The notes under the pieces were generated by a model. It had not been told where the DNA came from and ran no database searches. It saw nothing but the letters and a program-made list of their open reading frames with translations. From Marisa cornuarietis (lineage: Eukaryota > Mollusca > Gastropoda > Architaenioglossa > Ampullariidae): DNA of 64,000 nt. The translations under genes and the position numbers were made by a program. Location of the stretch: positions 124,001 to 188,000 of the forward strand of contig SMMW01000523.1 of NCBI GenBank assembly GCA_004794655.1, given 5' to 3'. Shown here piece after piece: positions 24,305 through 36,213 of this stretch (position 1 is the first letter of the stretch; each line of letters starts with the position of its first letter).

Positions 24305-27300
24305 TTGTCCGTCGCACCAGCACGTGTTGCATGGAACATAACACACGCTGTGCGTGATCTAAGCGTGAGAAAAGTAAATAAATAAGTAAGGTTGCTATTT
24401 CTCTCTCGGACTGACTGAATGCTGGAGTTTTGAAAAAACGTAAGCCGTATATCAAGTTTCGGTCGGGCCAAGAATGAGGTCCCAGAATCAAAATATACTT
24501 TGGGCTTTTGGCCAACGGAAGACTGTGGGAACAACAATAGATGAAGACCACAAAAATGATGATTCATCGTTAGGTTCGTAAGGTCCCTTAGCTCTCAACA
24601 GACAACGATATACGTTTCTTGTAAAGGGTCCCTTACTACCTTTAATTTTTAGTACTGTTTATAAAGGTTTTACTTTTGTTTATAAATGTTTACAAGAAAT
24701 GCAATGTCATAATATTAATAATAATAAATGTTCTAAATATTATACTAATAAAATATTCGATGTTTACATTGCCAAATACACTAAGACAAAAACAAAATAT
24801 TTGAATGTAAAGTATTATTCAACGAGAGGACATGTAGTAACCACCGAAACAAAAAACCCACAGCAACCAATCATGTTTCATTTGCGTCAACTCGCAGAAA
24901 AAGAGAAAAAGAAAAAAAAAGAAAACATCTCAAGTTTCGGAAGAAAGAAAGAGAGAAGGAAAGTTGTCAAAAATCAGGCCTGTATAGATTTAACCAAATA
25001 CTTTCAATCCGTCTTTTCTTCTGCTAGCAGGAAATTAAAAGCAAATGCGACAAGAGGTTGGACTGTCGAGAGAAGAAAGCGTTATTGATTACCTGTCGGT
25101 TTTTATTGTAAAAATAGTGTCGCTGAAACACATCTGACACTGCTCCAAGCTATCAGTGGCACGTGCGTGAGAACATAGGTTACAAAGGTCGAGGCTGTCC
25201 AGCCCTGCAAAAAAATCAGTTACCTAAATGCATTCTTGTACACCCGGTAAGTTTATTTGCAGCCTCTTGTGCAAGCGAAGTCAAGGTGTTGTTGTCGTAC
25301 CCGCTGCATTCTCCGCCATGCAGGTTGGCGCAAATTAAGGTTGTAGAATTTACTCAGCATCTGCATTCCATTTCACAGACGGGGTAATTATTTCCCCTCT
25401 GTTGACGAGCGACTCTAGATCGCCCTTTTCCTCAATACCAAGTGAGCTCTCAAACTTTCCCCTCGTGTAAATGTCAAGGACATCTTATTGACTACAGTCG
25501 AATAAAGGGCTTTTTTTTAAAGGAGCATGAAAAGAAGAAACCTGGGTGTAATAAACTGACTGCTTCCATCATCAAATAAAAAGCTCTTATTGTCTACAAC
25601 ATGCACCTTTGGTGCACATTTCTATGGCAACAACAGCTGTGGAAATTCCGGTGGATCTCAGTACCCAGAAGAATAGTTTTTATGTGAGAAGTTTATCTTT
25701 CAGGGTGCTTATGTCAGCGAGTTCTTCCGATGAACACCCGAGTAAATTTGCTTTGAATAGAGACATTCCCTGTTCGTACACTTTGTGGAGCAGTCAGTCA
25801 AATGCGCTACCTGTTTATGGCTGGCAATCTGCGGAAACAAGATATGGCTGGTGTCTGTGCCTCAGTGAAAAGCACCCGAGCTCCCTCCCACCCGTCAAGG
25901 TGATACAGCGTGCACTAAGGACCCCTCGTACCCGGGACAAGTACACTATTGTCACTATGCAGATATGGCAAGATCTTCGCTCTTCCCAGGCTTTTGCCAG
26001 ACACTCATGCATAAGAATTGTAGTGTTTGCAACTCTGCTTTTCTAGATCCGCTTGTTGACTCACCCCGGGTGGCGTGTAACTTAATTCAAGAGGCGGTGC
26101 AACGTTCCCCGGGTAGAGACTTCCCTTGAAAACTACTCGACAATTACCACCCATAACCCCTAATCTCACACTAAAAAAAAAAATTTTTTTTAAACTACTC
26201 GTACAAGGGAAATGAATAATATTAAGTCCAGCATGTTTATGTAAACATCAATACTATCAAGGTTGTCATTTTTCGTGCTTTTATTTAAATGTCTTTACCT
26301 CAACATTATGACAGCCAGTAGCTGGTCATCCTGAGAGGAAAATCTACCACGTGACCTACTGAAGTGAATGTCACTTTGTCCTGCGCCATCCACTTTCGAG
26401 TTCTCCTCATGTGCTGGTCTAGAGCAGCTCAACAGCTTGTGTTTTTAGCACTTGCAGCCATGCACTCTAAAAAAATGCTTCCGGCTCACTTTAATGCAGG
26501 CTTTAGAAATATTTGCTGACGAGCTGTCGTGTTTCAAAGAGAGCTACTTTAGAATGTTGGCAACCCACTAACTACGTAGATGAACATTTCCTGTGTCGTA
26601 GTTTTATCTACAGCACCTAACTGGTAGTTTGGATGTAAATTCTGCACTCGGTGCACCCAATGCTTGACCCCAGTGCTGTCACTCACGTGTAAAGTACGAT
26701 GTGACTGCGTGCTGTCAACATAATGATGACAGACCTCGGCACAGTTCATGTCAGCTCCCAAGACGACCTCTCGCACCTTAGTCGTTAAAAATATCTTAGA
26801 AAAGATGAGGCTTCGTGCATTGGTGTATAACAAAATAAAAGACTTAAATTCAGTCTTAAACTCTTTTTAATATGCAGACCAAAAATATTATGAGCGGCAG
26901 ATGTTCTTATCCTCTTTATTTCATTAAGAAGCATTATCTTTCTGCTGGGTATGTCCTCAACATTTTTTATCAAGTATTGCTACCACAAAACCATGCATGG
27001 TTGATACCATATAAATGTAGCGCAGAGGAGAGTTTAGTATAAATACCTGTTAAAGCAATCAAGTCTGTAAACTGACCAATTGGTAGCCATATGCATGCCA
27101 ATAGATGTAAAAATGCTTGAGGCCTGGCTATGAGTCGGTTACACATAAAACCCATCACTATGTTGCACACAACAGCTAGGAACAACCCTGAAACTTTTGA
27201 CCGGAGAACCAGATTTTGACCGATCTATACAGAAGAGAATTTGCTGATGGCGAGCCTTTCCGAGGGTAACAGAGCACGTCGTCTATGTACCCCTATTCCT

Positions 27301-30300
27301 TGCTGCCTCTCAAAACGAGTAAGTGCTCTCTTTACCCCACCCTCTCCCCTGCCAACAACAAATATTATTTCTAGAGAGCCAGTCACCTTTTGCTTGCAGA
27401 AAAGTGTCTATACAACCAGCGCTGTTACACGTGTGAGTGAATTCGCATCCTCGCATCACATGCCGCACGTCACTCAATACGGGGCACGTCACTCTCATCT
27501 AGTCGCCTGTCGATCAGCGATAGGAAACGATTGACACACACGACCGAAGCTTTCGTTACTTTTGTTATTATCGTCAAAGAAGTGAAAGGTTCATAAAATC
27601 AGCAACACGTTCACTATTTAGTCCATTCTTGTTAATTTTCTCGGTGATCATAAAACTGTTGCTGTAGTGACAGCTTATTAGTTCCAGTGTAGTGGTAACT
27701 GCTATTCTTGCATAGTTCGCTGAAGTCGAATAAAACTTGAGATCGAAAAACAGTTTGACAAAGTGAGATAGCAAAGCCAGCAGCAACAGCTATGTAATTC
27801 GATAGGATCTGTAAGAGTGTTTGAAGACAAATACTTCATTTAAGATCATAACGGTGGAGCTATGTGGATGGCAAATTTCTTAATCTGAATTAACTCAATG
27901 CAGGGGACGATCAGAATAGGTTTTACCGCCGGTTTTCTATGGGATGCCACACAAGAAATTCTGCCCAAAATGGGCTTCAATGTCAAAAATAATCAATCAA
28001 ACGCCTGAAAAAGTTTGACAAATGAAACAATACATAAAAACGGGTGGAACATTCACACAGAAGTACCAGTTTCAAGCTGATCGAAAAAAAGTTGCCGGCA
28101 TAACTTTTCTCATCAATCAATGTTGCCTTTACGAAAGTTTCTCCTGAAGATGGCTGTGTATTACCGGTGGAAGTATTTAAATTTACTGCCCTCGCGAGAA
28201 AATGGCTTGTTAATATCAGATATCTCATGATTGTCTACTACTTTGCATATGATGTGAATACAGTAGTTTGCCGGCGGCTAACCGCACACATTTCAATTTA
28301 TCTTCACATATTATCTTTACGGATACAGTTATATCGCTGACAGGTCACTTGTTACCCTCCTTCGCCGAATATTAAAGGTAGAGTTCTTACTGTCTTGAGA
28401 AATAATTATTCCGACAACGATCCATTGTTATGCGCGTGCTGTCGCCGTCTTTGCGTAAGATCCGGTCAGTCTGTCTGCCCATCCCATACATTTCCCGTAC
28501 TTTGCCTCCCTGTGCCAACACGCACCATCCCTCCAGTGTTTAAAGGCATATCCGAGCAGAACATAAATTAAACTCGAAGTTGCATGTTAGAAGAGCATCC
28601 AGCTGTTCTTTGTTTTAAAATAAACGTAGTGAACATTTATATTTATTAGGCAAGCACACGTGCTATATGAAGACCCTAAAGACTGCACCCATTGCTTTAA
28701 CAACTGCTACTGAGGCGTTGCCCAATCAGCGAGCCGACATTTGTGACGTCACTGGAAGGGAGGTTTTGACCTCTTTCCAACAACCAGGGCAGAGAACTGC
28801 GATGTTTAAAGGTGTGTACCTCGTGAACGGAACTGAGTTGTTTGCTCAGATTTTTGGAAAATAGTATCTTTAAGTAAGCCTAAGTCCTCATTTGAAAATA
28901 ATGGTGCACTCTGGTCAACCTTTGACACTTGTTCACGTGAGTGTATTCCTTAATGTGACTGTCCCTACTTGAGATTGTCTTGTACCACGGCGTGAGTTTT
29001 TCCAAAAAGCATCCCTCTCATTCTCTCATTCTCTCACATTCGGTCTTTTTTTGTTCTACTTACAGTGACACAGTCCACCCATCCGTAGAATCTCAGCCTT
29101 TAAGTCTTGTTGTACACTGCACTGGATATCTGACGAGCGTTCCTGTCGAGAGTCTGGAAAGGCTCTGGTAAAGCCTTACGTGCACAGTTCATTTCCGGAA
29201 TTCCTAGTATCACCACAGGTTCTTTTTAGCAACAGAGTGCTAATAGTGACGGGGAGACTACTCCTTGCACACGCTAAAGATCATTTTTCGTAGCATGATT
29301 ATTCATGTATGCTCTAACTGGAGCGAGAGTTAGTTGAACAGAGGAGCATCTTTCACCCAAGTTTCACATCTTGATTTAAGACTGTTTTGCGATTTCAACG
29401 CACGAATTGCTGCGTGGAAAACATGGCAGCATTATCCACAAAAATGGCTAGTTATGGATGGTACGCCGACTTTCCAGCTGGTCTCCGAGGCGACCTGTAA
29501 AGTGTTCTCTATAGCTTGCAGACTTCCCATAATATTTCTGACATCAGCAGTATTGGGCGTAAACGGTAGAACACGAAACCCGTCCAGTGTCTGAGGACTT
29601 ATCGGCCATTCAGGAACTGTGTCCACCCAGTCGTCTGCTTTCCGGTATCAACACAGCTTTAAGCAGACGACAGGTTTTGTGCGCAACAGCAGTCTGCGAT
29701 AATACGCACCACGCGTCATCTTGGCGACCCAATCAAAACGCTTCATTTTTGTACTCACACTTCGTCAGTTTCACTGTGACACCTGTCAGTCTTTTCGGTA
29801 AGCTTGCCACACACACACACACTATTTAGTGTGATGGTAGAAAGAAGGCAAAGGTGGGAAGTAAGGAGTGGGTGAAAGGAATTGTGGGAGCAAAAGTCGA
29901 CCCTCAACAGCTTTAGCAGCTCATAAAATTCCGATGTTTGTATAAATGTAAGAGAACATTCAGTGGAACTACAAACGTTGATGAGATGCTTCATAATGAT
30001 GAATCCATTTGATTTTTAACTGCTTTCAAAGCGACATGACTTTTATAAGGTAAGTAGCTGTTTATTCTCGATACGGTTCTTGTATAGGTAATAAAATTAT
30101 AATTTTGTCAAGACTATCCAATTAATGTCAATCATCATTATGATGGCTATACTCGTGAAGGTAACTTTGAGATGATGTATGTCTTCTCGTGGCTTCTCTG
30201 GTAAATATTAGCCATAATTTCCTGTCATAAGTTGTCGCGCTAAGGCTTCTCGAATGGACTGACAAATGTAGAGAGCTTGATGTTTAAAGAAGGAGTCGTA

Positions 30301-30780
30301 GTTATAAAGAGAGGATAAGGCGTTACCCTGGGGAAACATAGAGAACAACAGGACAGACGTCCTGTTTCCCAAGTTATAAATGGTGTTCAGACCCTGCAGA
30401 TGTTTTATCACTAGTTAGAAAGCGATAGCGAAGATGCCCTGGGGTAAAGAAACATAAAGCAATATGTGCGGGTTCTAGACATCACACTGTGACTACGAAA
30501 ACCAGATGCTTTTCCTCGAGTTCCTCCTAATGTTGCTCTGGGGAAACGACCTACTCTAACTTCATAACCACTGACTGCCCCATATTTATTACAGACTATA
30601 AGAAGGCGCTCGCAAACCGACAATTCTGCCATCCCTGTCTATGGTGCTGGTGCTGATGATAACAGCAGAACTTTACTGGTGCTCTTGCTAACATTAATCA
30701 TTGGTGAGATCAGGGATAATAGGAACAGTGCAGCACTAGTTTGGTTAAAACTGCAAATATGCTCCTTTATGTTTAGTAAG
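24305..30780. other. Long non-coding stretch
   Basis: I find no confident gene. The frames at 24699-25088 (129 codons) and 25609-26046 (145 codons) lack recognisable motifs, and the first is Lys/Asn-rich as expected from AT-rich DNA. A11T8-type palindromic runs lie at about 26173-26191, a full CRE (TGACGTCA) near 28744, and a short CA run at 29810-29822. Confidence 0.35.
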
Positions 30781-30787
30781 TGACCAG

Positions 30788-31046
30788 GGGCCAGTTGCAC
30801 AACACGTTTCTAAACCTTAAAACTGTTCTAAAGAAGCTAAATCTCTTCTTAGCCATTTTGATGGATCGCAGAAAAACATACAAAAAAATTGTACTGACAG
30901 GATGGAAAGTCAGACTATAACACCTTTATCTTAGCAGTTTAAGTTTTAAAAATTCTAAAATTGTGGTGTGCACTTTAAACTAATTATCTAAATAGAGTTA
31001 AGGTCTAAAAGTGTTTAAAATTAGATATTTGTTGTGCAACTGGCCC
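30788..31046. mobile_element. MITE, PIF/Harbinger type, 259 bp
   Basis: The termini are a perfect 17-bp inverted repeat: GGGCCAGTTGCACAACA on the left and TGTTGTGCAACTGGCCC on the right. The trinucleotide CAG flanks both sides (30785-30787 and 31047-31049), a 3-bp target duplication. The interior is AT-rich with AAAACT/TTTAAA-type patches and no open frame, so it is non-autonomous. GGG...CCC ends with a 3-bp duplication indicate PIF/Harbinger, although its usual target is TWA rather than CAG. Sharp termini suggest fairly recent activity. Confidence 0.8.
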
Positions 31047-31049
31047 CAG

Positions 31050-32575
31050 AACACCTATCTCCTATTCTTTTGAAAGGACAAGGAGTTCTTCTTCCAAGTT
31101 TTCCCTAGTTTCTTAGACGCAAGATATATAAAGACCAGTGTAATTCAGAACACCAAGGAAGACGACCTAAAAAAGTATGATTTCCTAATGTGGTTTTTTT
31201 CGACTGAATATCTTCTCTGGCCTGACTGCTTATGTCTTGTCCACATAGAAAGAAAATTCTAGTTCTAGAACGAAGAGAAACTGGCGAGAAAGTCTGGAAA
31301 CACTCGCGTGAGGAGCAGATTGTTCACGCACGCGGCAGACACAATCCTCAGCTGGCATTTTTATTAATGGATTAATTTTTTTAAATTTAATTTACTTGTC
31401 TTTTTTTTCTTTGAAGTGTTCGAATATTGAGAATGTGTTTAACAGCGTAATTTTCAGAAATCGAACCCAGGTTGGCCATAATTTGGGCCTAGATTCCAAT
31501 CGATGACCGCTGCCCAGAGTGCGACATTAAGACTTTTCAAACCGTTTTGTCTGCATTGTTGTGATCTTTCCGTAGCAAAGTACTATGACCTCATTGTGTT
31601 CAATGAAACTCCGTTGGAAACCAATATGATACTTGCCTTCTCGGCTTCCGTCTAGTCAGTTCCATTGTAACACCTACTACTCACTGTCCGCTGTCAATAT
31701 AGGATGGCCATATAGGTATATTTTTGGTCTAACTATAGGTACAGAAAATTAGGAGGATTTCTCGGGGGAACATTGAAAGCTGTTGATACGATAAGAGATT
31801 TGCAATCACCGCCGAACAACAACAAACTAATGGTGACAGATGTTCCTTGAAAACAAACAAAATCGGTTCTTCTAATATCAGACGGGAAAACAATTTTTAA
31901 AATAAATTAATAAATTTTGAAGAAAGGGTTAACTTTTCACAGTAATCGCAAAATGATTCGGTAAATATACATAAAGATCAGCCTTTGGTAAATGCTACAT
32001 TTTTGCCATTTTTGCTCCCCCACCTGAGCACCAGAATCAACTTTAACAGCTGTTCCGCGGTAGACGAGGTAGTAGGTCAGTCTTGATACTCTGACCAGAG
32101 AATTTGTTTCGCTCGACAGACAGCCGTGTATCCGGTGTTGGTATCTTGTTTCACTGTGCACACTGGCTTGACAGGAAAGTAGTAAAATTATTCTGGAAGC
32201 GAATGGTCTGTAGTTATAAATACAAGCTGGCTTGTATATCAATTTCTCTATGAATCTCTCTCTCTCTCTCCCCCTCTTTCCTCCCTTACTTTTTCAATTT
32301 TTTCGTCTACCGACATTTCTGTTCAATATGATATCTTTCCAATAAGTTAAGTTTTTGTTGTTACTTGCTGTTCAGGGTAAAGCTATTACTCTAGCCCTCA
32401 GGCCTAGACAATGCTTCCAACCACTAACATGAAAATCACTTTTTATCTTCAAAGACCTAATCTTGTCTCACCTATAAATCTTCTCTTTTTTTTCTTCCTC
32501 TCTGTGGTTTTCCTGAGCTGCAAATGCAGATTGTTATGGACAAAACTGTCTTCCATTCTTTGCATTTCCTTATTT
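31050..32575. other. Non-coding stretch with a weak tRNA-like patch
   Basis: Mostly unique AT-rich sequence. On the minus strand at 31460-31535, GGGTTCGATTTC resembles a pol III B box and CTGGGCAGCGGTCATC weakly resembles an A box, so a SINE relic is possible. A CT run lies at 32253-32275. Confidence 0.3.
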
Positions 32576-32579
32576 GCAA

Positions 32580-33270
32580 ATAATAATAACAATTGAATTT
32601 GTAGAGCACATTCCCCATGTGGATGGGAGTTCAATGCGCTGCACATGAAAAACTAAAAACGAACCGACAGCCAACGATACAAGAAATACAAGCGTCAGCA
32701 AGCAGACACCATGACAAACAAGAACTAAGTGCATTGATAAAGAACTGAGGAGTGAGGGGAATAGTACAAATGATTATGCAAGGTATTTCTTGAAGAGGTT
32801 TGTTTTGATGCCGGGTCTGAGGAGCCGAGCGTAGACACAATTCCAAGAGAAAGAGGCAGATAAATTCAAACAGCGGGGCCTGGAAGGAGGAGGCGTGGCT
32901 GTTGTATTTTTGATGCGTGGGACAGAGAGGAGACCAACAGAGGCAGACTGAAGAGACCAACTCAGATGCTTTATGTAATGATTATAAGAAGAGTCAAATT
33001 GAAATCATCGAGCAGTATAAGGTTAGATGGAGGCTGGGAAATTCAGTGAGAAATACAAAGTTCAGAAGCTTCTATTTAAAGGTGCCCGATAGAGACACAG
33101 GAATGTGATGAACTGGTCGAGAGGAGTTAGTCTCACCTGCCAGAGTTCAAAGGTGTTGAAGCTGCCATCGGATGTTGAGATGACGACGCACTCTTTTGAA
33201 GACAGTTTAACGAGGACGGCAATTCCATTAGCTTGTCACAGCCTAGGACAGGAATGAAGAATAAAACCTG
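32580..33270 (+). repeat. Probable interspersed repeat (ATTTGTAGAGCACATT type)
   Basis: It opens with AATAATAATAACAATTGAAT followed by a TTGTAGAGCACATT...CAATGCGCTGCAC block. That layout starts a widespread class of animal interspersed repeats (AAT-rich lead, then a GCGC-type core). Later parts (GGTTTGTTTTGATGCCGGGT, then CAATTCCAAGAGAAAGAGGC) are also typical of that class. No intact coding sequence is present. The right boundary is a guess. Confidence 0.4.
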
Positions 33271-33403
33271 AAGGGGCATTCTCACATTGCCATCAGGTTC
33301 GAATCAAGTCTCAGTGATAAAGACAAAGTGCTCTGTTTTTTTTTTCTTTTTATTAAACTGTCTTCCTTCTGGTCCCCGTCTTTGTTTCTCTCTCTCTCTG
33401 CTC

Positions 33404-33520
33404 CTGGGCTTAGATTGGTCTCGGGCAAGTTGTGCTTTCTCTGCACGTGGTACCTGTTTACAGCGCTGGCTGTTTAAACTAGTCTTAGCTGCTGACTCGG
33501 CGTAAAACACCAAATACCCC
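33404..33520 (+). mobile_element. 5'-truncated tRNA-derived SINE (family 1)
   Basis: Shares with the copies at 39036 and 41678 the blocks CTCGGGCA...TGTGCTTTCTCTGCACGTGG, TGTTTACAGCGCTGGC and the end GCTGACTCGGCGTAAAACAC. The pol III A-box head is missing. It is followed by poly-C and a CA run. Confidence 0.65.
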
Positions 33521-33524
33521 CCCC

Positions 33525-34385
33525 CCGCACACACACACACATCTCTTACCTCAATCATTGTCTTTTCTGTCATGATGCCTGCAAGTACACAGTGCTCATG
33601 TCTACAGTTTACTTGGATATGTTGTGAAAAGACATTTGCTTTCCGTTGTCCTTCCTGTTTTTATTTGTGGAATAGTAGTTACAGTGAAAACTATTTTCAT
33701 CGTCTTCATCGTCATCACAGTCATCAAGGTCCGCTTAACCCTTGCGGGTCATTGGTATTAGACAGAACACAGGAACCAGCCCAAACTAGGCTCTTCATAT
33801 CACTGGATTTAGACAAAAGACAGAAACCACCACAAAGCTTGCTTCACGTCTGAATCAATGACTTTGTTGCTGGGTAACTTCGGGTAACTAGTCCACGTGA
33901 CCGAGCATCGATTCTGACCCTGGCCTCTTTTCTTTTGGCCTTGCCTCTGAAAGAAATTTGGTGATCCCATATGAATATGACCAGACATAGCAGTGGTGAA
34001 GGAAGACCATGCTCACAGTGAACGACTTTCACATTCTTGCCTCCTTGGTATCTTTTTTGAGGGAGCGGCTGCCCCCTTGCCCCACCCCAGCCCCGGTTCC
34101 TATGCCACTGCATTATGCATACTTCCTCGGGCTAAACTGAACCCTTGTCGTCAGCTTGGCTCGGTGGACAGAACGAAATTTATCATTGCTGGAGTTTCGA
34201 CAGCTAACGACAATGTGCGCTATAAATTTCTCCTAATGAAGACGACCCAGCGGCCAGTCCGTCCACGTGCCTGTATGCTTGTCTGACTGTTAGAGAAGTC
34301 TCCTCATCAGTAAGCGATTACAATTCGTGCTAGCACGTGCATGCAGGTATGAGAGCATGCACTTCGCACACACGTACAAATAGAC
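33525..34385. other. Non-coding stretch
   Basis: No gene or element recognised. Confidence 0.4.
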
Positions 34386-34388
34386 GGT

Positions 34389-34455
34389 ATCTCACTCACT
34401 CACTCACTCACTCACTCACTCACTCACGCACGCACGCACGCACGCACGCACGCAC
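34389..34455 (+). repeat. (CACT)n-(CACG)n tetranucleotide repeat
   Basis: About nine CACT units change abruptly to about seven CACG units. Confidence 0.95.
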
Positions 34456-34602
34456 TCCGTTTTTACACACTGAGTATAGACTGGGAGCTGTCAATATAGC
34501 CGCGACAGTTTGCTAAAGATGAATGATTTTTCAAGTGACACTGCCAAATCATTAGTGCAGTGAGACATGAAGCATGGCCTTACCAAGCAGAATTCGTTCA
34601 CG

Positions 34603-35034
34603 ACGTATGACTGTGACACAGGCATGCCCTTACCACACATCCACACGTATGACTGTGACAAAGACATGCCCGTACCACACATCTACACTTATGACTTTGA
34701 CAAAGACATGCCCCTACTTAACACTGACACGTATGACTGTGACAAAGACATGCCCCTACCACACACTGACACGTATAACCGTGACACAGGCATGCCCGTA
34801 CCACACACTAACACGTATGACTATGACAAAGACATGCCCCTACCACACATCCACACGTATGACTGTGACAAAGGCATGCCCCTACCACACATCCACACGT
34901 ATGACTGTGACAAAGACATGCCCCTACCACACATCCACACGTATGACTGTGACAAAGGCATGCCCCTACCACACACTGACACGTATAACCGTGACACAGG
35001 CATGCCCCTACCACGCACTGACACGTATGGCTAT
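34603..35034 (+). repeat. 42-bp minisatellite, about 10 copies
   Basis: The unit is close to ACGTATGACTGTGACAAAGA plus CATGCCCCTACCACACATCC and AC. As 42 is divisible by 3, it is open in several frames on both strands. The forward frame (34567-35049, 160 codons) encodes a 14-residue repeat like TYDCDKDMPLPHIH. Differences between units are largely residue-changing (Lys-Asp/Thr-Gly, His-Ile-His/His-Thr-Asp) and at least four frames are open, so I regard it as non-coding satellite DNA. Unit variants alternate in blocks, as unequal exchange would produce. Confidence 0.93.
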
Positions 35035-35184
35035 GTGTCGTGTGTGTAGTGAGGAATGTGTATAGCTTATATAGTTGACATATTTGTAATCTTCAGTGAT
35101 GCACATCTCTCCCATATTTAATCGTTAACACAGCTGTGGCGTTGATCCATGCACTGTTCAAAAACCGAAAACAAACATCATCGA

Positions 35185-36145
35185 TGTCACAGATGTAGCT
35201 GTGATCGTAGGCCTCAGTCCACGTGGAAGAACGAAAGAGCGTGAATGACGTCAGTTTGTCTAAACGCGTATGGATGATGTCAAAACATGTGTGACGCGGG
35301 AGAGAGAATCGTTGAGCGGGAAAATAAGAAAAGGCGAGAGAGAGACGTTGAGCTGAGCAGGTGGACATTTTGTTTTAACCTGGATGCTAAACGCCGAGAC
35401 GTTTACATCGTAATATTTCTGTAAATTCACGAGCCAATGACCAATCATTTTGCCAGTATTTATTCGTTGAGGAGAGAAGCGGGAGAGGACTGAACGCTGG
35501 ACGTTGATCGTGAGTGAAGGATTTTTTTTCTGAAGTTTAACCAGGATGCTAAACGCCAACACGTTTACATCGTAATATTTTTTGTAAATTCAAGAGCCAA
35601 TGACGAGTCATTGTGCCAGCATTTATTTGCAGAAGAAGGCTTTGCTGTTGGTAGTAATGTTAATTTGAGAGCGACGCTTCAACGCCTAGCCGTTATGTCT
35701 GTGACCGTTGTAATACCGTGAGGAACATTTCAGTTGAGGATATTCTAAATTCGTATTGGATTAAATTTGTTGGGAGCAACTGGGTAATTACTGGAACATT
35801 TCAGCTGAGAATATTCTAAATCACAGTTTAGCATTTGATTAAATGTGTGGGGAGAAATTGGATAATTACTTTTGCGTGGAGATCGTGGAAGAAGAGTGAA
35901 GCATATCGAGTTCTGACTGCTGTTTGTGAAAGGAGGATTGTGTAAACTGGAATATCTGTATCAAGAAAGGTTATAGATCGTCGCTAGGTCTTTTTTATAT
36001 GTTATTTTGTGTTGTTTAGTAAAAGTAGGCAGATCTGCTCAGTCAAGTCATTTTATTTTATATGTGTGAAAGAACACGTATTTGTTTGGCTCGTGAGTGT
36101 GAGTGGAAGACGGCATTCCCTGTCACACATCGCACTTTTGTGACA
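35185..36145 (+). mobile_element. Long diverged LTR-like copy with internal duplications
   Basis: Starts TGTCACAGATG and ends TTTTGTGACA, matching the TGTCA/TGACA ends of the 18604 solo LTR. Near the start it shares GTGGAAGAACGAAAGAGCG and TGACGTCA; near the end it shares GTGTGAAAGAACACGTATT. At about 961 bp it is longer than the 559-bp copy, partly from two internal duplications: about 163 bp (35374 and 35537, GGATGCTAAACGCC...) and about 70 bp (35728 and 35795, GAACATTTCAG...). No clear target duplication is visible, and a CAT microsatellite abuts the right end. Confidence 0.65.
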
Positions 36146-36146
36146 C

Positions 36147-36147
<1 letters not shown>

Positions 36148-36210
<63 letters not shown>
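36148..36210 (+). repeat. (CAT)21 microsatellite
   Basis: An uninterrupted run of 21 CAT units directly beside the LTR end. Confidence 0.97.

Positions 36211-36213
<3 letters not shown>

Noticed and set aside
24699..25088. 129-codon forward frame
   Set aside because: Lys/Asn-rich composition as expected from AT-rich DNA, with no motif or splice context.
32631..32960. 109-codon reverse frame
   Set aside because: Lies within a probable interspersed repeat.
34567..35049. 14-residue repeat protein gene
   Set aside because: Several frames on both strands are open equally, and changes are non-synonymous. Kept as a minisatellite.
35260..35562. 100-codon reverse frame
   Set aside because: Antisense to the LTR-like copy and spans its internal duplication.
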